The notes under the pieces are model-generated. The model was not told where the DNA came from. It made no database searches and saw only the letters and a program-made list of their open reading frames with translations. A stretch of DNA of 64,000 nucleotides from Picosynechococcus sp. PCC 7002 (GTDB lineage: Bacteria; Cyanobacteriota; Cyanobacteriia; Cyanobacteriales; MRBY01): positions 2,232,001-2,296,000 of the forward strand of contig NZ_CAWLFA010000001.1 in NCBI RefSeq assembly GCF_963860125.1. The letters are read 5' to 3'. Positions 43,981-53,315 of this stretch are shown one piece after another. A program made the position numbers and the translations under genes. Every line of letters begins with the position of its first letter. Within the stretch, counting starts at the first letter, position 1.

Positions 43981-45156
43981 CTAGGCCGCAAACTTAATCT
44001 TCAGGAAATCTTCCTCTATCTTCGCCCCAGAGGGTTTTAACGCTGCGAGGGCTTGGGGAAGCACAAGGTTCCGACGGTGGTTACCGATACGAATATTCAG
44101 TTCATCGCCCGTTTTATTGAGCTGGATTTGCTCCTTGGGAATACCAGGAAGATAAAGTTCGAGGCTGTAACCGCCATCCCCTTGGATCATCCGCACCGTA
44201 TCTTCTTTGTAATAGACCTGGGTCGGATCTTCCTCACCATAAAGGGTTTCCTTGAGTCGTTCGAGGGCCGCCAAACCGCATAATTCCTCCTGGTAGAGGG
44301 GCACTTCCTTCACGGGGAGGGGGTGGAAATTGTCGTGAATTTCTTGCTTATAGGTCTGTTGATTGTCTTTCCAGTTGGCGAAGAACGGGTCATTCACACT
44401 GTCGGGGATAATCCGGTTGGCCACCACCATATCCGTCGAAACGTTGTACAAACTCAGGTAAGCATGGGCGCGCAGGGATTCTTTGATTACCATTCGTTCT
44501 GGATTCGTCACAAGGCGCACGGAAGTAACGGTGTTATCGGTCAGCACTTTTTCGAGGGCTTCGATCTGCTCATAAAATTCATAGGGCGCATCCATCACCT
44601 CTTTATTCGGGAGAGAAAAACCCGTGAGGGGCTTCCAAATGGGTTCAACGAGGGGCCGCAAAGCCACGGACATCCCCTGGAGGGGCTTATAGAAACGGCG
44701 CATATACCAGCCGCCCACTTCCGGCAGACTCAATAAACGCAAAGCAGTACCCGTGGGGGCCGAGTCGATAATCAGGACATCGTAGGTGCCTTCGTCGTAG
44801 TGGCGCTTCATCCGCACCAACCCAAAAATTTCATCCATGCCAGGGAGAATTGCCAGTTCTTCGGCTTGGACACCGTCCAGGCCACGCGCTTGCAAAACTT
44901 CGGTAATGTAGCGTTTCACTGCGCCCCAGTTGCCTTCCAGCTCCCGCAGGGCATCGAGTTCTGCGCCCCAGAGGTTCGGTTTCACTTCGATGGGGTCGTG
45001 GCCAAGCTCCACATCAAAACTATCGGCGAGGGAGTGGGCGGGATCGGTACTGAGCACTAGGGTACGATAGCCTAACTCGGCACAGCGGAGTCCTGTAGCT
45101 GCTGCGACAGAGGTTTTGCCGACGCCTCCTTTTCCCGTCATTAAAATTACGCGCAT
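43981..45156 (-). CDS. ArsA/Get3-family ATPase with HSP20-like C-terminal domain
   Basis: 391 residues. The P-loop is the deviant type MTGKGGVGKTSVAAATG, followed by VLSTDPAHSLADSFD and IIDSAPTGTALRLL, as in ArsA/Get3. The last 75 residues (GGYSLELYLPGIPKEQIQL; GDELNIRIGNHRRNLVLP) form a small-heat-shock-like domain found in many photosynthetic homologues. One ATPase domain only and no arsB nearby, so tail-anchored-protein targeting or a chaperone role is likelier than arsenite efflux. Ends near a terminator. Confidence 0.87.
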   Translation of the reverse strand: MRVILMTGKGGVGKTSVAAATGLRCAELGYRTLVLSTDPAHSLADSFDVELGHDPIEVKPNLWGAELDALRELEGNWGAVKRYITEVLQARGLDGVQAEELAILPGMDEIFGLVRMKRHYDEGTYDVLIIDSAPTGTALRLLSLPEVGGWYMRRFYKPLQGMSVALRPLVEPIWKPLTGFSLPNKEVMDAPYEFYEQIEALEKVLTDNTVTSVRLVTNPERMVIKESLRAHAYLSLYNVSTDMVVANRIIPDSVNDPFFANWKDNQQTYKQEIHDNFHPLPVKEVPLYQEELCGLAALERLKETLYGEEDPTQVYYKEDTVRMIQGDGGYSLELYLPGIPKEQIQLNKTGDELNIRIGNHRRNLVLPQALAALKPSGAKIEEDFLKIKFAA

Positions 45157-45284
45157 GGTTGCGTTTGTCCTTTGCTGAGAGGTTTTTACATTTCTTTACT
45201 GATTATCTCCCATTGCCTCCGGTTTTCGCTATGGCTGGCTTTTTGGGGAAAGGCGATCGCCTTTATCAGAAACAGTATGGCAAC

Positions 45285-45318
45285 AAAAAATCCCCAACTT
45301 TTCTAAAAAATTGAGGAT
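45285..45318 (-). terminator. Terminator of the aminotransferase gene
   Basis: ATCCTCAA pairs with TTGGGGAT (one G-U) on the minus strand, followed by TTTTTT at 45290-45285. Confidence 0.65.
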
Positions 45319-45341
45319 GCATCCTAGAAAATATTATGAAT

Positions 45342-46547
45342 CTAGTGGTTATCTGGTGCAGACATATCAAAGCGAATGCCCGCTTTTTTCCAAAGGCTAA
45401 TGGCATAACGGAGCCGATCAACAGGGGCGATCAAACTCATCCGCACATAACCTTCCCCACCGGCCCCAAAAGCACTGCCTGGAGTAACCACCACGCCCGT
45501 CGTCCGCAACACATAGAGGGCAAAATCTGTAGAATTCATACTCGGCGGACAGGGCACCCAGAGATACATTGTCGCTTTGGAAGGTTTAATATTCCAGCCA
45601 ATTTCCCCCAGGGCTTCGATCAGCGCATCACGCCGTTCCCGATAGCGTTCCTGCACCCCTTGGATATAACTATCCGGTAGTCCCAATGCTGCTTCAGCGG
45701 CCTTTTGGATCGCCGAGAAAATGCCGTAGTCCAAGTTGGTTTTTAGGGTGCGTAGACCTTGGATGATGTCTGCATTGCCGACGACGAAACCAACGCGCCA
45801 ACCTGCCATGTTGTAGGTTTTTGAGAGAGTATGAAACTCCACGCCGATCTCGTTCCCTCCAGGAATTTCGAGCAAACTGGTGGGCTTGTAACCGTCAAAA
45901 GAAAGCTCGGCGTAGCACAGGTCATGGACGAGCATTACCTGATACTTGTGCGCCCACTCCACCACTTCCTCAAAGAAAGACCGAGGCGCAGTAGCAGTGG
46001 TGGGGTTGCTGGGGTAGTTGAAGTAGAGAATTTTGGCTTTTTTCGCCACTTCTTCGGGGATGCTGCTGAGATCAATCACCCAATCCTGTTCCGGCTTGAG
46101 GATAATTTCGTGGATCTTCGCGCCAGCAATTAATGGGCCGCGAAAATGAGCCGGATAGGCAGGACTCGGCACCAATACCGTATCTCCCGGATTCACGTAG
46201 GCGAGGGCCAAGTGAGCAAGACCTTCCTTCGACCCCAGAAGGGGCAGAGCTTCACTGTCGGGATTGAGTTCAACGGCATAGCGGCGTTTGTACCAAGTGG
46301 CGATCGCCTTACGAAAGCTCGCAGTCCCCTCAAAGGGCGGATACCCGTGAAATTGGGCCGTCTCAAAGGCGGCGATCGCCGCATCAATGGCTTCTTGTGG
46401 GGCGAACCCGTCTGGATTACCCATCCCCAAATCAATTAAATCAATACCCTGTTCCCGTGCCCGCGCTTTCAGCTCATCTAACCGGGCAAACACATAGGGC
46501 GGTAAAGCACTGAGACGATCTGCTCTCGTAATCCAATCTACACTCAT
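45342..46547 (-). CDS. Class I/II PLP aminotransferase (LL-diaminopimelate aminotransferase-like)
   Basis: 401 residues. Typical fold-type I motifs: IDLGMGNPDGFAPQEAI, HGYPPFEGTASFRKAIATWY, PLLGSKEGLAHLALAYVNPGD, FNYPSNPTTA, VHDLCYAELSFDG and the PLP lysine in LSKTYNMAGWRVGF. The C-terminus has GEGYVRMSL with the substrate-carboxylate Arg. Homologues in cyanobacteria are often annotated as LL-diaminopimelate aminotransferase, but aspartate or alanine aminotransferase is also possible. The start is ATG at 46547. Confidence 0.85.
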   Translation of the reverse strand: MSVDWITRADRLSALPPYVFARLDELKARAREQGIDLIDLGMGNPDGFAPQEAIDAAIAAFETAQFHGYPPFEGTASFRKAIATWYKRRYAVELNPDSEALPLLGSKEGLAHLALAYVNPGDTVLVPSPAYPAHFRGPLIAGAKIHEIILKPEQDWVIDLSSIPEEVAKKAKILYFNYPSNPTTATAPRSFFEEVVEWAHKYQVMLVHDLCYAELSFDGYKPTSLLEIPGGNEIGVEFHTLSKTYNMAGWRVGFVVGNADIIQGLRTLKTNLDYGIFSAIQKAAEAALGLPDSYIQGVQERYRERRDALIEALGEIGWNIKPSKATMYLWVPCPPSMNSTDFALYVLRTTGVVVTPGSAFGAGGEGYVRMSLIAPVDRLRYAISLWKKAGIRFDMSAPDNH

Positions 46548-46679
46548 CGAAGCCGGAAAAAATAGATAAAGGTATAGCCTATCATCATCGCACCGATAGT
46601 CCCCAGGATGTATTTTTCCTTAAAGAATTGCCGCCGAATTCGCTTACCATGGGTCTGCTCACCCTTTTAAAGACCTATT

Positions 46680-48410
46680 TTGAAACGCCGTCCCCGTTCT
46701 AGCTATTTCCAGTTATTGCCCTATCTCAAAGCCGAGCGGCTCACCATTGGCCAAGCCCTCATTTGTACCGTCGGTTTCACCGTTTTTTGGCCGATTTTGG
46801 CGATCCTGGCGGGTGATATGGCCAACGACATTGGTGCAGGGAATATCCAGGGTATTGTCAACTTAGCAGGCCAGGCCGCGATCATCTTTCTCATCCGAGG
46901 GGCGGTGCAATACGGCCAAGATACCCTGATGGCCAAGGCCGCCCTAAAAATTGCCCTCCAACTCCGCACCCAGGTTTATGGCCACCTCCATCGTCTCAGT
47001 TTGAATTACTTTGAGGGAGTAAAAACGGGGGATCTCTCCTACCGCCTCACGGAGGATGTAGACCGGGTTGGGGAAGTAATTAACAAAATTTTCCATCAGT
47101 TTGTACCCAGCATTCTCCAGTTGATCGTGGTGCTAGGCTATATGTTCTATGTCAACTGGCAACTCACCCTGGCGGCCTTGATTATTGGGCCATTGATGGC
47201 AATTCTGATTGGTTCCTTTGGGGAGAAACTCCTGGAGTTTTCCCGCCGCAGCCAAACCCGCACCTCCAACCTTTCTTCTCTATTAACTGAAGTTTTTAAT
47301 GGGATTCGTCTTGTGCAAGCCTTTGCCGCTGAAGATTATGAGCTGCAACGGTTCACCGAGGAAGCCGAGCAAAACCGTCGCGCCAAGTTCCGTACTGCCC
47401 AGATTAAAGCCCTGCAATTTGTCGTGGTGGGTTTCCTGGAAGCGATGGCGGTGATTTTTCTGTTTTTCCTGGGGGGCTGGCAGATTGCCCAGGAAAATTT
47501 AACGGCGGCAGAGTTCGTCAGTTATGTGGCAGCAGTGGCCTTGCTGATTGACCCGATCCAAATTACCACCAGCAATTTCAACGAGTTTAAGGAAGGGGAA
47601 GCCTCCGTTGACCGGGTATTTGAACTGATGGCCGTGCAACCAACGATTTTAGAAGCAGCCGATGCCCAGACATTACCCGCTGTGACGGGAAAAGTAGACT
47701 ATCAGAATGTTTCCTTTGCCTACGAAACAGATAAGCCAGTCTTAAAAAATATCAATTTGACAGTGCAACCGGGAGAAATGATTGCCCTGGTGGGATCGTC
47801 GGGGGCGGGCAAAACGACCTTAGTCAATTTATTACCTCGTTTTTATAATCCGGTGGCCGGAAGAATTTTTATTGATGGCATTGATACTAGCACCGTCACC
47901 CTCAAAAGTTTGCGTCAGCAGATCGGCATTGTCCCCCAGGAAACAGTACTTTTTTCCGGAACGATCGCCCAAAATATCGCTTTCGGTCAAACGGAATTTA
48001 GCTTGGAACAGGTAGAGGCGGCGGCCAAAATTGCCAATGCCCACCAATTTATCTCGGAATTCTCCCAGGGCTACCACACCTATGTAGGGGAACGGGGCGT
48101 TAATCTCTCTGGTGGTCAACGGCAACGGGTGGCGATCGCCAGGGCTGTTTTACTCAATCCCCGCATTTTGATCCTCGATGAGGCCACCTCCGCTCTCGAT
48201 GCGGAGTCGGAAGCCCTGGTGCAGGAAGCCTTGGAACGGATTATGCAAGACCGCACCGTGTTTGTAATTGCCCACCGTCTCGCCACTGTCCGCAGCAGTG
48301 ATCGCATTATCGTTTTAGACCAAGGAGAAATTGTCGAGTCGGGTACCCACGAGGAACTACTCGCCCACCAGGGTCGCTATGCCCAATTCCATGCCCAACA
48401 GTTTGCCTAA
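46680..48410 (+). CDS. ABC exporter half-transporter (fused membrane and ATPase domains)
   Basis: 576 residues: six transmembrane helices (about 1-310, with the coupling LTEDVDRVGEVINK), then an ATPase with Walker A LVGSSGAGKTTLVNLL, Q-loop QQIGIVPQETVLFSG, signature NLSGGQRQRVAIARA, Walker B ILILDEATSALD and the switch His in VIAHRLATV. It should act as a homodimer exporting lipids, peptides or drugs. The start is a TTG at 46680 (KRRPRSSYFQ); no ATG lies in frame nearby. The stop overlaps the convergent gene's stop by four nt. Confidence 0.9.
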   Translation: MKRRPRSSYFQLLPYLKAERLTIGQALICTVGFTVFWPILAILAGDMANDIGAGNIQGIVNLAGQAAIIFLIRGAVQYGQDTLMAKAALKIALQLRTQVYGHLHRLSLNYFEGVKTGDLSYRLTEDVDRVGEVINKIFHQFVPSILQLIVVLGYMFYVNWQLTLAALIIGPLMAILIGSFGEKLLEFSRRSQTRTSNLSSLLTEVFNGIRLVQAFAAEDYELQRFTEEAEQNRRAKFRTAQIKALQFVVVGFLEAMAVIFLFFLGGWQIAQENLTAAEFVSYVAAVALLIDPIQITTSNFNEFKEGEASVDRVFELMAVQPTILEAADAQTLPAVTGKVDYQNVSFAYETDKPVLKNINLTVQPGEMIALVGSSGAGKTTLVNLLPRFYNPVAGRIFIDGIDTSTVTLKSLRQQIGIVPQETVLFSGTIAQNIAFGQTEFSLEQVEAAAKIANAHQFISEFSQGYHTYVGERGVNLSGGQRQRVAIARAVLLNPRILILDEATSALDAESEALVQEALERIMQDRTVFVIAHRLATVRSSDRIIVLDQGEIVESGTHEELLAHQGRYAQFHAQQFA

Positions 48411-49408
48411 ATGGTAAGGGCAATTTTTCCTGTGGTGGAACCCTGTTCAATCAGGGCATGGGCTTTTACTGCTTCAGCCAGAGGAAACGCTTGGCCTAGG
48501 TGAATATTGAGTTTCCCGGCCTCAAACCATTGGGTACATTGCCGGAGAATATCGGCCTGGTGCATTTGGGCCGCCACATCCCCGGTAAGCATGGGCGTTA
48601 GCATCAGTTCTAGGCTAATCCGTAAATTTTTTAAGCGTGCTTGTTTGAGATTGCCAAGCTGAAAATCTGGTTCAAGGATCGTCACCAAATCGCCGTAGGT
48701 TTTCACCGCTGGCACTGTCTCCCAAAAGACTTGGCCACCGACAGTATCAAAGGCCACATCAACCCCAGCCCCATCGGTCAACTTGTGTATCGTTTCGGTC
48801 ACATCCACGTCGCGGTACAAAATTGCTTCATCGGCCCCATATTGCCGCGCTAGTCTCGCCTTGTCGGGGGTACTCACCGTCGTGAAGACCGTTGCGCCCC
48901 AAAGTTTTGCCAGTTGAATTGCCACATGGCCCACGCCACCCGCCCCGGCATGGATCAGCACCGTTTGGCCAGATTGCAACCGGGCGCGATCGCCTAAAGC
49001 TTCCCAGGCCGTGATCAAGACGAGGGGAGCTGCTGCCGCCGCCGCAAAGGATAAATTTTCTGGTTTTTTCGCAATGAATCGGGCATCGACCACCGCATAT
49101 TCGGCGTAATTTCCGGTGCCTGCTTTCCCCAATCCGCCGTCGCAGAAATAGACGGCATCACCCACGGTAAAATTTTCGACATCACGGCCCGCCGCCTCAA
49201 TTATCCCGGCCCCGTCACAACCGAGAATTGCTGGGAGGGGATCATCGTAAAACGTGCCCCGACTACGGACTTTTGCATCAATGGGATTCACCCCCGCCGC
49301 CTGGAGTTTCACAAGGACTTGCTGGGGGGTTGTGATCTGCGGTTGTGGCACCTCAATAAGCTGGAGGACATCGGGGCGCCCCGCTGCGGTCATGGCGATC
49401 GCCTTCAT
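48407..49408 (-). CDS. Zinc-independent MDR-family quinone oxidoreductase
   Basis: 333 residues. The GroES-like part has GVNPIDAKVRSRG and LGCDGAGIIEAAG; the nucleotide-binding part has the AGAGGVGHVAIQLAKLWGA fingerprint for NADPH, and LTDGAGVDVAFDTVGG. Zinc ligands of alcohol dehydrogenases are absent, placing it among the quinone oxidoreductases (QOR/zeta-crystallin group). The substrate is unknown. The stop codon shares bases with the convergent ABC exporter stop. Confidence 0.87.
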   Translation of the reverse strand: MKAIAMTAAGRPDVLQLIEVPQPQITTPQQVLVKLQAAGVNPIDAKVRSRGTFYDDPLPAILGCDGAGIIEAAGRDVENFTVGDAVYFCDGGLGKAGTGNYAEYAVVDARFIAKKPENLSFAAAAAAPLVLITAWEALGDRARLQSGQTVLIHAGAGGVGHVAIQLAKLWGATVFTTVSTPDKARLARQYGADEAILYRDVDVTETIHKLTDGAGVDVAFDTVGGQVFWETVPAVKTYGDLVTILEPDFQLGNLKQARLKNLRISLELMLTPMLTGDVAAQMHQADILRQCTQWFEAGKLNIHLGQAFPLAEAVKAHALIEQGSTTGKIALTI

Positions 49409-49442
49409 TGCGGATTTTTAAAAACTAAACTGCGATTTCAAT

Positions 49443-49619
49443 CTAAATCAGATCATAACGGTGACAAACCATCGCAAACACCGCCGCCATCAGGGTAATT
49501 CCCAAGGCGATCGCCGGATGTTGCCCCTGGCCCACTGCAAAGGAAGTGGCCACCCCAGCCCCTAAACCAGCCACAAGGCCAGCTTGGATATAGTCTTTTT
49601 TAGTATTGCCGTTATACAT
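49443..49619 (-). CDS. Small hydrophobic protein of 58 residues, unknown
   Basis: A complete minus-strand reading frame too short for most ORF calls: ATG at 49619, TAG at 49443. It begins MYNGNTKKDYIQAGLVAGLG and ends AMVCHRYDLI. Two hydrophobic segments (AGLVAGLGAGVATSFAVG and ALGITLMAAVFAMVC) with a basic N-terminus suggest a membrane hairpin. I recognise no family. The coding character (HIP1 coding for AIAL, no rare codons) and clean spacing support a real gene. Confidence 0.55.
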   Translation of the reverse strand: MYNGNTKKDYIQAGLVAGLGAGVATSFAVGQGQHPAIALGITLMAAVFAMVCHRYDLI

Positions 49620-49824
49620 AGGAATTAATCTTGAAATGGACGAATTAAAGCGTTTTAAAAGGATTTTCCAACGGGAATTTCGCCCTTCAAATTAACACCC
49701 GAACTTTGCGGCCTTAGCGACCACGCAATTAAGGTTTAGATTTAGCGACATTTCTTAATAAGCGCGGCGATCCTTTAAAATGTGTAGCGAAAGAAACCTT
49801 AAAATAATTGTTAAAATCCCCCCT

Positions 49825-50145
49825 ATGACCACCTCCTATAAAGTAGAGATTAAACATCGCGGCAACACCTACACCATCGACGTTCCAGAAGATCAAACAA
49901 TCCTCGATGTTGCCCATGCCAACAATATTGATCTCCCCACCTCCTGTGGTGCTGGGGTCTGTACGACCTGTGCGGCACTGATTACCGAAGGCAGTGTCAG
50001 TCGTGAAGAGGGGATCGGACTTTCTCCTGAGCTGCAAGACGAAGGCTATGCACTGCTCTGCGTTGCTTACCCCCGTTCTGACGTCAAGCTAGAATCAGAT
50101 AAGGAAGAAATGGTCTACGATCGCCAATTTGGTAAGAGCGCCTAA
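49825..50145 (+). CDS. 2Fe-2S ferredoxin with short C-terminal extension
   Basis: 106 residues from ATG 49825. Plant-type ferredoxin: SYKVEIKHRGNTYTIDV, LPTSCGAGVCTTCAALI (CX4CX2C) and the fourth Cys in LLCVAYPRSDV. The core ends KEEMVYDRQFGKSA, about ten residues past where classical PetF stops (EEGLY), which resembles FdC1-type ferredoxins. An upstream ATG at 49780 would add 15 residues. A terminator follows it before the DUF2062 gene. Confidence 0.85.
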   Translation: MTTSYKVEIKHRGNTYTIDVPEDQTILDVAHANNIDLPTSCGAGVCTTCAALITEGSVSREEGIGLSPELQDEGYALLCVAYPRSDVKLESDKEEMVYDRQFGKSA

Positions 50146-50175
50146 GTTCTTTCTCCACTTCAACCCATCCAATTC

Positions 50176-50199
50176 GGGGAGTGATTCCCCATTTTTTTT
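50176..50199 (+). terminator. Rho-independent terminator after the ferredoxin gene
   Basis: GGGG (50176-50179) pairs with CCCC (50187-50190) through a short loop, followed by ATTTTTTTT. It lies 30 nt past the stop. Confidence 0.7.
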
Positions 50200-50212
50200 A
50201 GCTGAGATCCGT

Positions 50213-50749
50213 ATGGTTACTGTGAAACCGCTGCCTCACAAACAGTTCAAGTATGTATTGTCCCGTTGGCGTCGTTGGATCCGGTATTGGTACCTCAAAG
50301 TGTTACGGCAAGAAGGCACACCAGAGGCGATCGCCAGGGGTTGGGCTTGCGGGGCATTTGCCGGGAGTTTTCCGCTTTTCGGTCTCCAGACAATCATTGG
50401 TCTACTTCTGGCTACGGTTTTTAATGGCAACAAACTGACGGCGGCGGCGGGCACCTGGGTGAGTAATCCCCTGACCTATGTGCCCATTTTTTACTTCAAC
50501 TTTCAGGTGGGAGAAGTACTACTCCAACAGCCGATCACCTTTGATGAAGCCCAGCTAGAATCCTGGTCTGATTTGAGTCTGGCGGGGATGAATTTTATCA
50601 GCACCCTATTTATCGGCTGTACGGTGGTTGGTGTGGGTTTGGCGGTGGCGGTCTATTTCCTCTCTCTCTGGCTAATATATCGTTGGCGATCGCTCCGGGC
50701 GACCCGGCAGTTCCAGCGGCGGCAACCTCCCCATGACCATCATCGATAG
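50213..50749 (+). CDS. DUF2062 membrane protein
   Basis: 178 residues from ATG 50213. DUF2062 features: basic N-terminus with RWRRWIRYWYLKVLRQEGTP, then AIARGWACGAFAGSFPLFGL, then GTWVSNPLTYVPIFYFNFQVG, and a second hydrophobic helix (IGCTVVGVGLAVAVYFLSL). This family of inner-membrane proteins often lies next to sugar or cell-wall genes; its function is unknown. A longer in-frame start at 50129 would overlap the ferredoxin gene and its terminator. Confidence 0.82.
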   Translation: MVTVKPLPHKQFKYVLSRWRRWIRYWYLKVLRQEGTPEAIARGWACGAFAGSFPLFGLQTIIGLLLATVFNGNKLTAAAGTWVSNPLTYVPIFYFNFQVGEVLLQQPITFDEAQLESWSDLSLAGMNFISTLFIGCTVVGVGLAVAVYFLSLWLIYRWRSLRATRQFQRRQPPHDHHR

Positions 50750-50842
50750 AAAATTAATTAATCAACATCTCAAGGATTTTCCTGGGGCCTCGTTCCCCGA
50801 CAAGCGATTCCTCAAGCCAACATTTCTTTTCTTCCCAAGCCT

Positions 50843-51988
50843 ATGGCATTCCTGAACTTTGCAAAACCCGGTTATCCCCTCGTCCTGGCAGCCTTTAAGG
50901 ACAATCCAGAACAGGGACACCGTCAACTCATTAACGCCCTCCATTGGTTGGAGCGATCGCCGGATTTGCTTTGGAGTCGCCTGGCAAAGGAGCAGATGGT
51001 CGCGGAATTTTGCGTCCAAAATCCGCGCTTAAGCCAGACCCTCTGGGGCCTCGATTTTCCGAATCCGGTGGGACTTTCGGCGGGCTGTGATAAAGATGCA
51101 ATGGCGGCAGGGATGTGGTCACGCTTTGGTTTCGGGTTTGCGGAAATGGGCGCAGTGACGCTCCATGCCCAACCGGGAAATCCTCTACCAAGGCTGTTTC
51201 GTTTACCTGCTGACCAAGCGGCCCTTAATCGTTTGGGCGCGAATAATCTAGGGGCCGCCGTGATGGCGAAAACCCTAGGGGAAAGTTGGCAAATCGAACC
51301 CCGCACCATTCCCATCGGCATTAACCTCTGTAAGTCAAAGGTGACGCCCCTTGAGGCCGCAGCCCAGGATTATCTGGGGAGCTTTGAGGCATTGCAAGCG
51401 GTGGCCGATTACTTTGTGGTGAATGTGAGTTCTCCCAATACCCCAGGCTTGCGATCACTGCAAGGTGGGGAACAAATTCAACCGATCCTTGAAACACTTC
51501 AGCAAGCCAATCACAAACAACAGCCGATTTTTATTAAAATTTCCCCGGATCTCGACTGGGAGGCGATCGCCAATATCGTAAAAATTGCCCAGGATTATCA
51601 ACTTGCTGGGATTATTGCCACCAACACCACCACCAGACGGGACGGCCTCAAGACCCAAATCCTCGAAAAAACTGGCAATCCCGTCACCGAGGAAGCGGGG
51701 GGGATCAGTGGCGCGCCCGTGCGTCAACGTTCCACCGAAGTAATTCGTTTTATCTACGGACAAACCCAAGGCAGCTTGCCGATTATCGGTGTTGGGGGGA
51801 TTTTTACCGCTGACCATGCCTGGGAAAAAATGACGGCTGGCGCGAGTTTGCTGCAGCTTTATACAGGCTGGATTTACAAAGGCCCCTGGATTATCCCCAA
51901 TATCCTCCGGGGTCTGCTGGAAAAATTAGAGACCCACAACCTCAATCACATTTCCGAGGCGATTGGGATGGCCAACAAGCACAACTAG
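50843..51988 (+). CDS. pyrD: Dihydroorotate dehydrogenase (quinone), class 2
   Basis: 381 residues. Class 2 PyrD: N-terminal helical membrane-binding segment, then LWGLDFPNPVGLSAGCDKD, FGFAEMGAVT, ADYFVVNVSSPNTPGL with the catalytic Ser, FIKISPDLDW and IIATNTTTRR, ending VGVGGIFTADHAWEKM. It oxidises dihydroorotate to orotate using quinone, step four of pyrimidine synthesis. The ATG at 50843 is preceded by a short leader. Confidence 0.94.
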   Translation: MAFLNFAKPGYPLVLAAFKDNPEQGHRQLINALHWLERSPDLLWSRLAKEQMVAEFCVQNPRLSQTLWGLDFPNPVGLSAGCDKDAMAAGMWSRFGFGFAEMGAVTLHAQPGNPLPRLFRLPADQAALNRLGANNLGAAVMAKTLGESWQIEPRTIPIGINLCKSKVTPLEAAAQDYLGSFEALQAVADYFVVNVSSPNTPGLRSLQGGEQIQPILETLQQANHKQQPIFIKISPDLDWEAIANIVKIAQDYQLAGIIATNTTTRRDGLKTQILEKTGNPVTEEAGGISGAPVRQRSTEVIRFIYGQTQGSLPIIGVGGIFTADHAWEKMTAGASLLQLYTGWIYKGPWIIPNILRGLLEKLETHNLNHISEAIGMANKHN

Positions 51989-52052
51989 CAAATTACTGTT
52001 GACTGCCATCTGTCTATGGCAAGATAGGAGTGATTTTTTCGGACATGATTCT

Positions 52053-53315
52053 ATGTTTCGTCGCTCCCAACGTCGTCATCCGTTCAAGACTTATATTGCG
52101 GAACCCTTGGTGAATGCTTTGGCCCCCTGGTGGGGGATCGATTGGTGGCTCATGACAGTCACCGTTGGCCTCACGGTCTTGGCTGGTCTGGCGATCCGCA
52201 GTGCCCAGCTCAATATTGGTTCGACGGACTGGTGGCAACATTGGGTCACTGGTGGTGTGGGTCTAGGGGTTTGTTTGGCGATCGCCCGTTCCCGTTACCA
52301 AACGATGATTGTCGGCCATTGGTTAGTCTATGGCCTGAGTATTTTGTCCCTGATCGCTGTGTTATTCATTGGGGTGAGTGCCAACGGTGCCCAGAGCTGG
52401 ATTAACGTGGCGGGCTTCCATGTGCAACCCTCGGAATTTGCCAAGGTGAGTTTAATTCTTTCCCTAGCGGCGACCCTCCACCAAGATACGGCGGCACGGT
52501 TGCCCATGTTACTAAAGGTGTTTGTGATTGCGGCGATCCCTGGCAGTCTAATTTTGCTCCAGGATCTTGGCACCTCGCTGGTTTTCGGGGCGATCACCCT
52601 GGGGATGCTCTACTGGGCCAATGCCAATTTTGGCTGGATTCTCCTGATTATCTCGCCCATTGTGTCGGCTATTTTGTTTGGGGTTGCTTTTCCCGTCTGG
52701 CTGATTTGGTTTGGCTTAATGGGGCTGACGGCTTGGTTAACGCTTCCTTGGCGCTGGCTCGGCACCGTTGGGGCAATGGCGGGCAATGCGATCGCCGGGG
52801 TCGGGGCTGGCATCCTCTGGAATATGCTCCAACCCTACCAAAAAGACCGTCTCACCCTTTTCCTCAATCCAGAACAGGATGCCCTTGGGGGCGGCTATCA
52901 CCTCATCCAATCGCGCATTGCCATTGGCTCTGGTCAACTGTGGGGCACGGGTCTTTACCATGGCTCCCAAACCCAGCTTAACTACGTCCCGGAACAACAC
53001 ACGGACTTTATTTTTTCGGTGGTTGGCGAAGAATTAGGCTTTATGGGGGCGATCGCCGTGATGTTTTTATTTTGGCTGTTGTGCCTACGCCTGATCCGCA
53101 TTGCCTGCAAAACCGAGGATAATTTTGGTTCCCTCATCGCCGTCGGGGTGCTGTCGATGGTGTTGTTCCAGGTCTTGATTAATGTCGGTATGACCATTGG
53201 CATTGCGCCCATTACCGGGATTCCCCTCCCCTGGCTGAGCTATGGCCGATCCTCTCTCCTCACCAATTTCATCGCCATTGGCCTGGTGCAGTCCGTCGCC
53301 AACCGCACCCCCTAG
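52053..53315 (+). CDS. rodA: Rod-shape-determining protein RodA (SEDS glycosyltransferase)
   Basis: 420 residues from ATG 52053 with about ten transmembrane helices. SEDS signatures: GAQSWINVAGFHVQPSEFAK, LILLQDLGTSLVFGAI, SRIAIGSGQLWGTG, then YVPEQHTDFIFSVVGEELGF and PLPWLSYGRSSLL. It polymerises peptidoglycan glycan strands with PBP2 during elongation. The stop shares the four nt CTAG with the convergent gene. Confidence 0.92.
   Translation: MFRRSQRRHPFKTYIAEPLVNALAPWWGIDWWLMTVTVGLTVLAGLAIRSAQLNIGSTDWWQHWVTGGVGLGVCLAIARSRYQTMIVGHWLVYGLSILSLIAVLFIGVSANGAQSWINVAGFHVQPSEFAKVSLILSLAATLHQDTAARLPMLLKVFVIAAIPGSLILLQDLGTSLVFGAITLGMLYWANANFGWILLIISPIVSAILFGVAFPVWLIWFGLMGLTAWLTLPWRWLGTVGAMAGNAIAGVGAGILWNMLQPYQKDRLTLFLNPEQDALGGGYHLIQSRIAIGSGQLWGTGLYHGSQTQLNYVPEQHTDFIFSVVGEELGFMGAIAVMFLFWLLCLRLIRIACKTEDNFGSLIAVGVLSMVLFQVLINVGMTIGIAPITGIPLPWLSYGRSSLLTNFIAIGLVQSVANRTP

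Noticed and set aside
43981..45156. Arsenite efflux pump ATPase
   Set aside because: Only one ATPase domain, no arsB, arsC or arsR nearby, and an HSP20-like tail not found in the arsenite pump ATPase.
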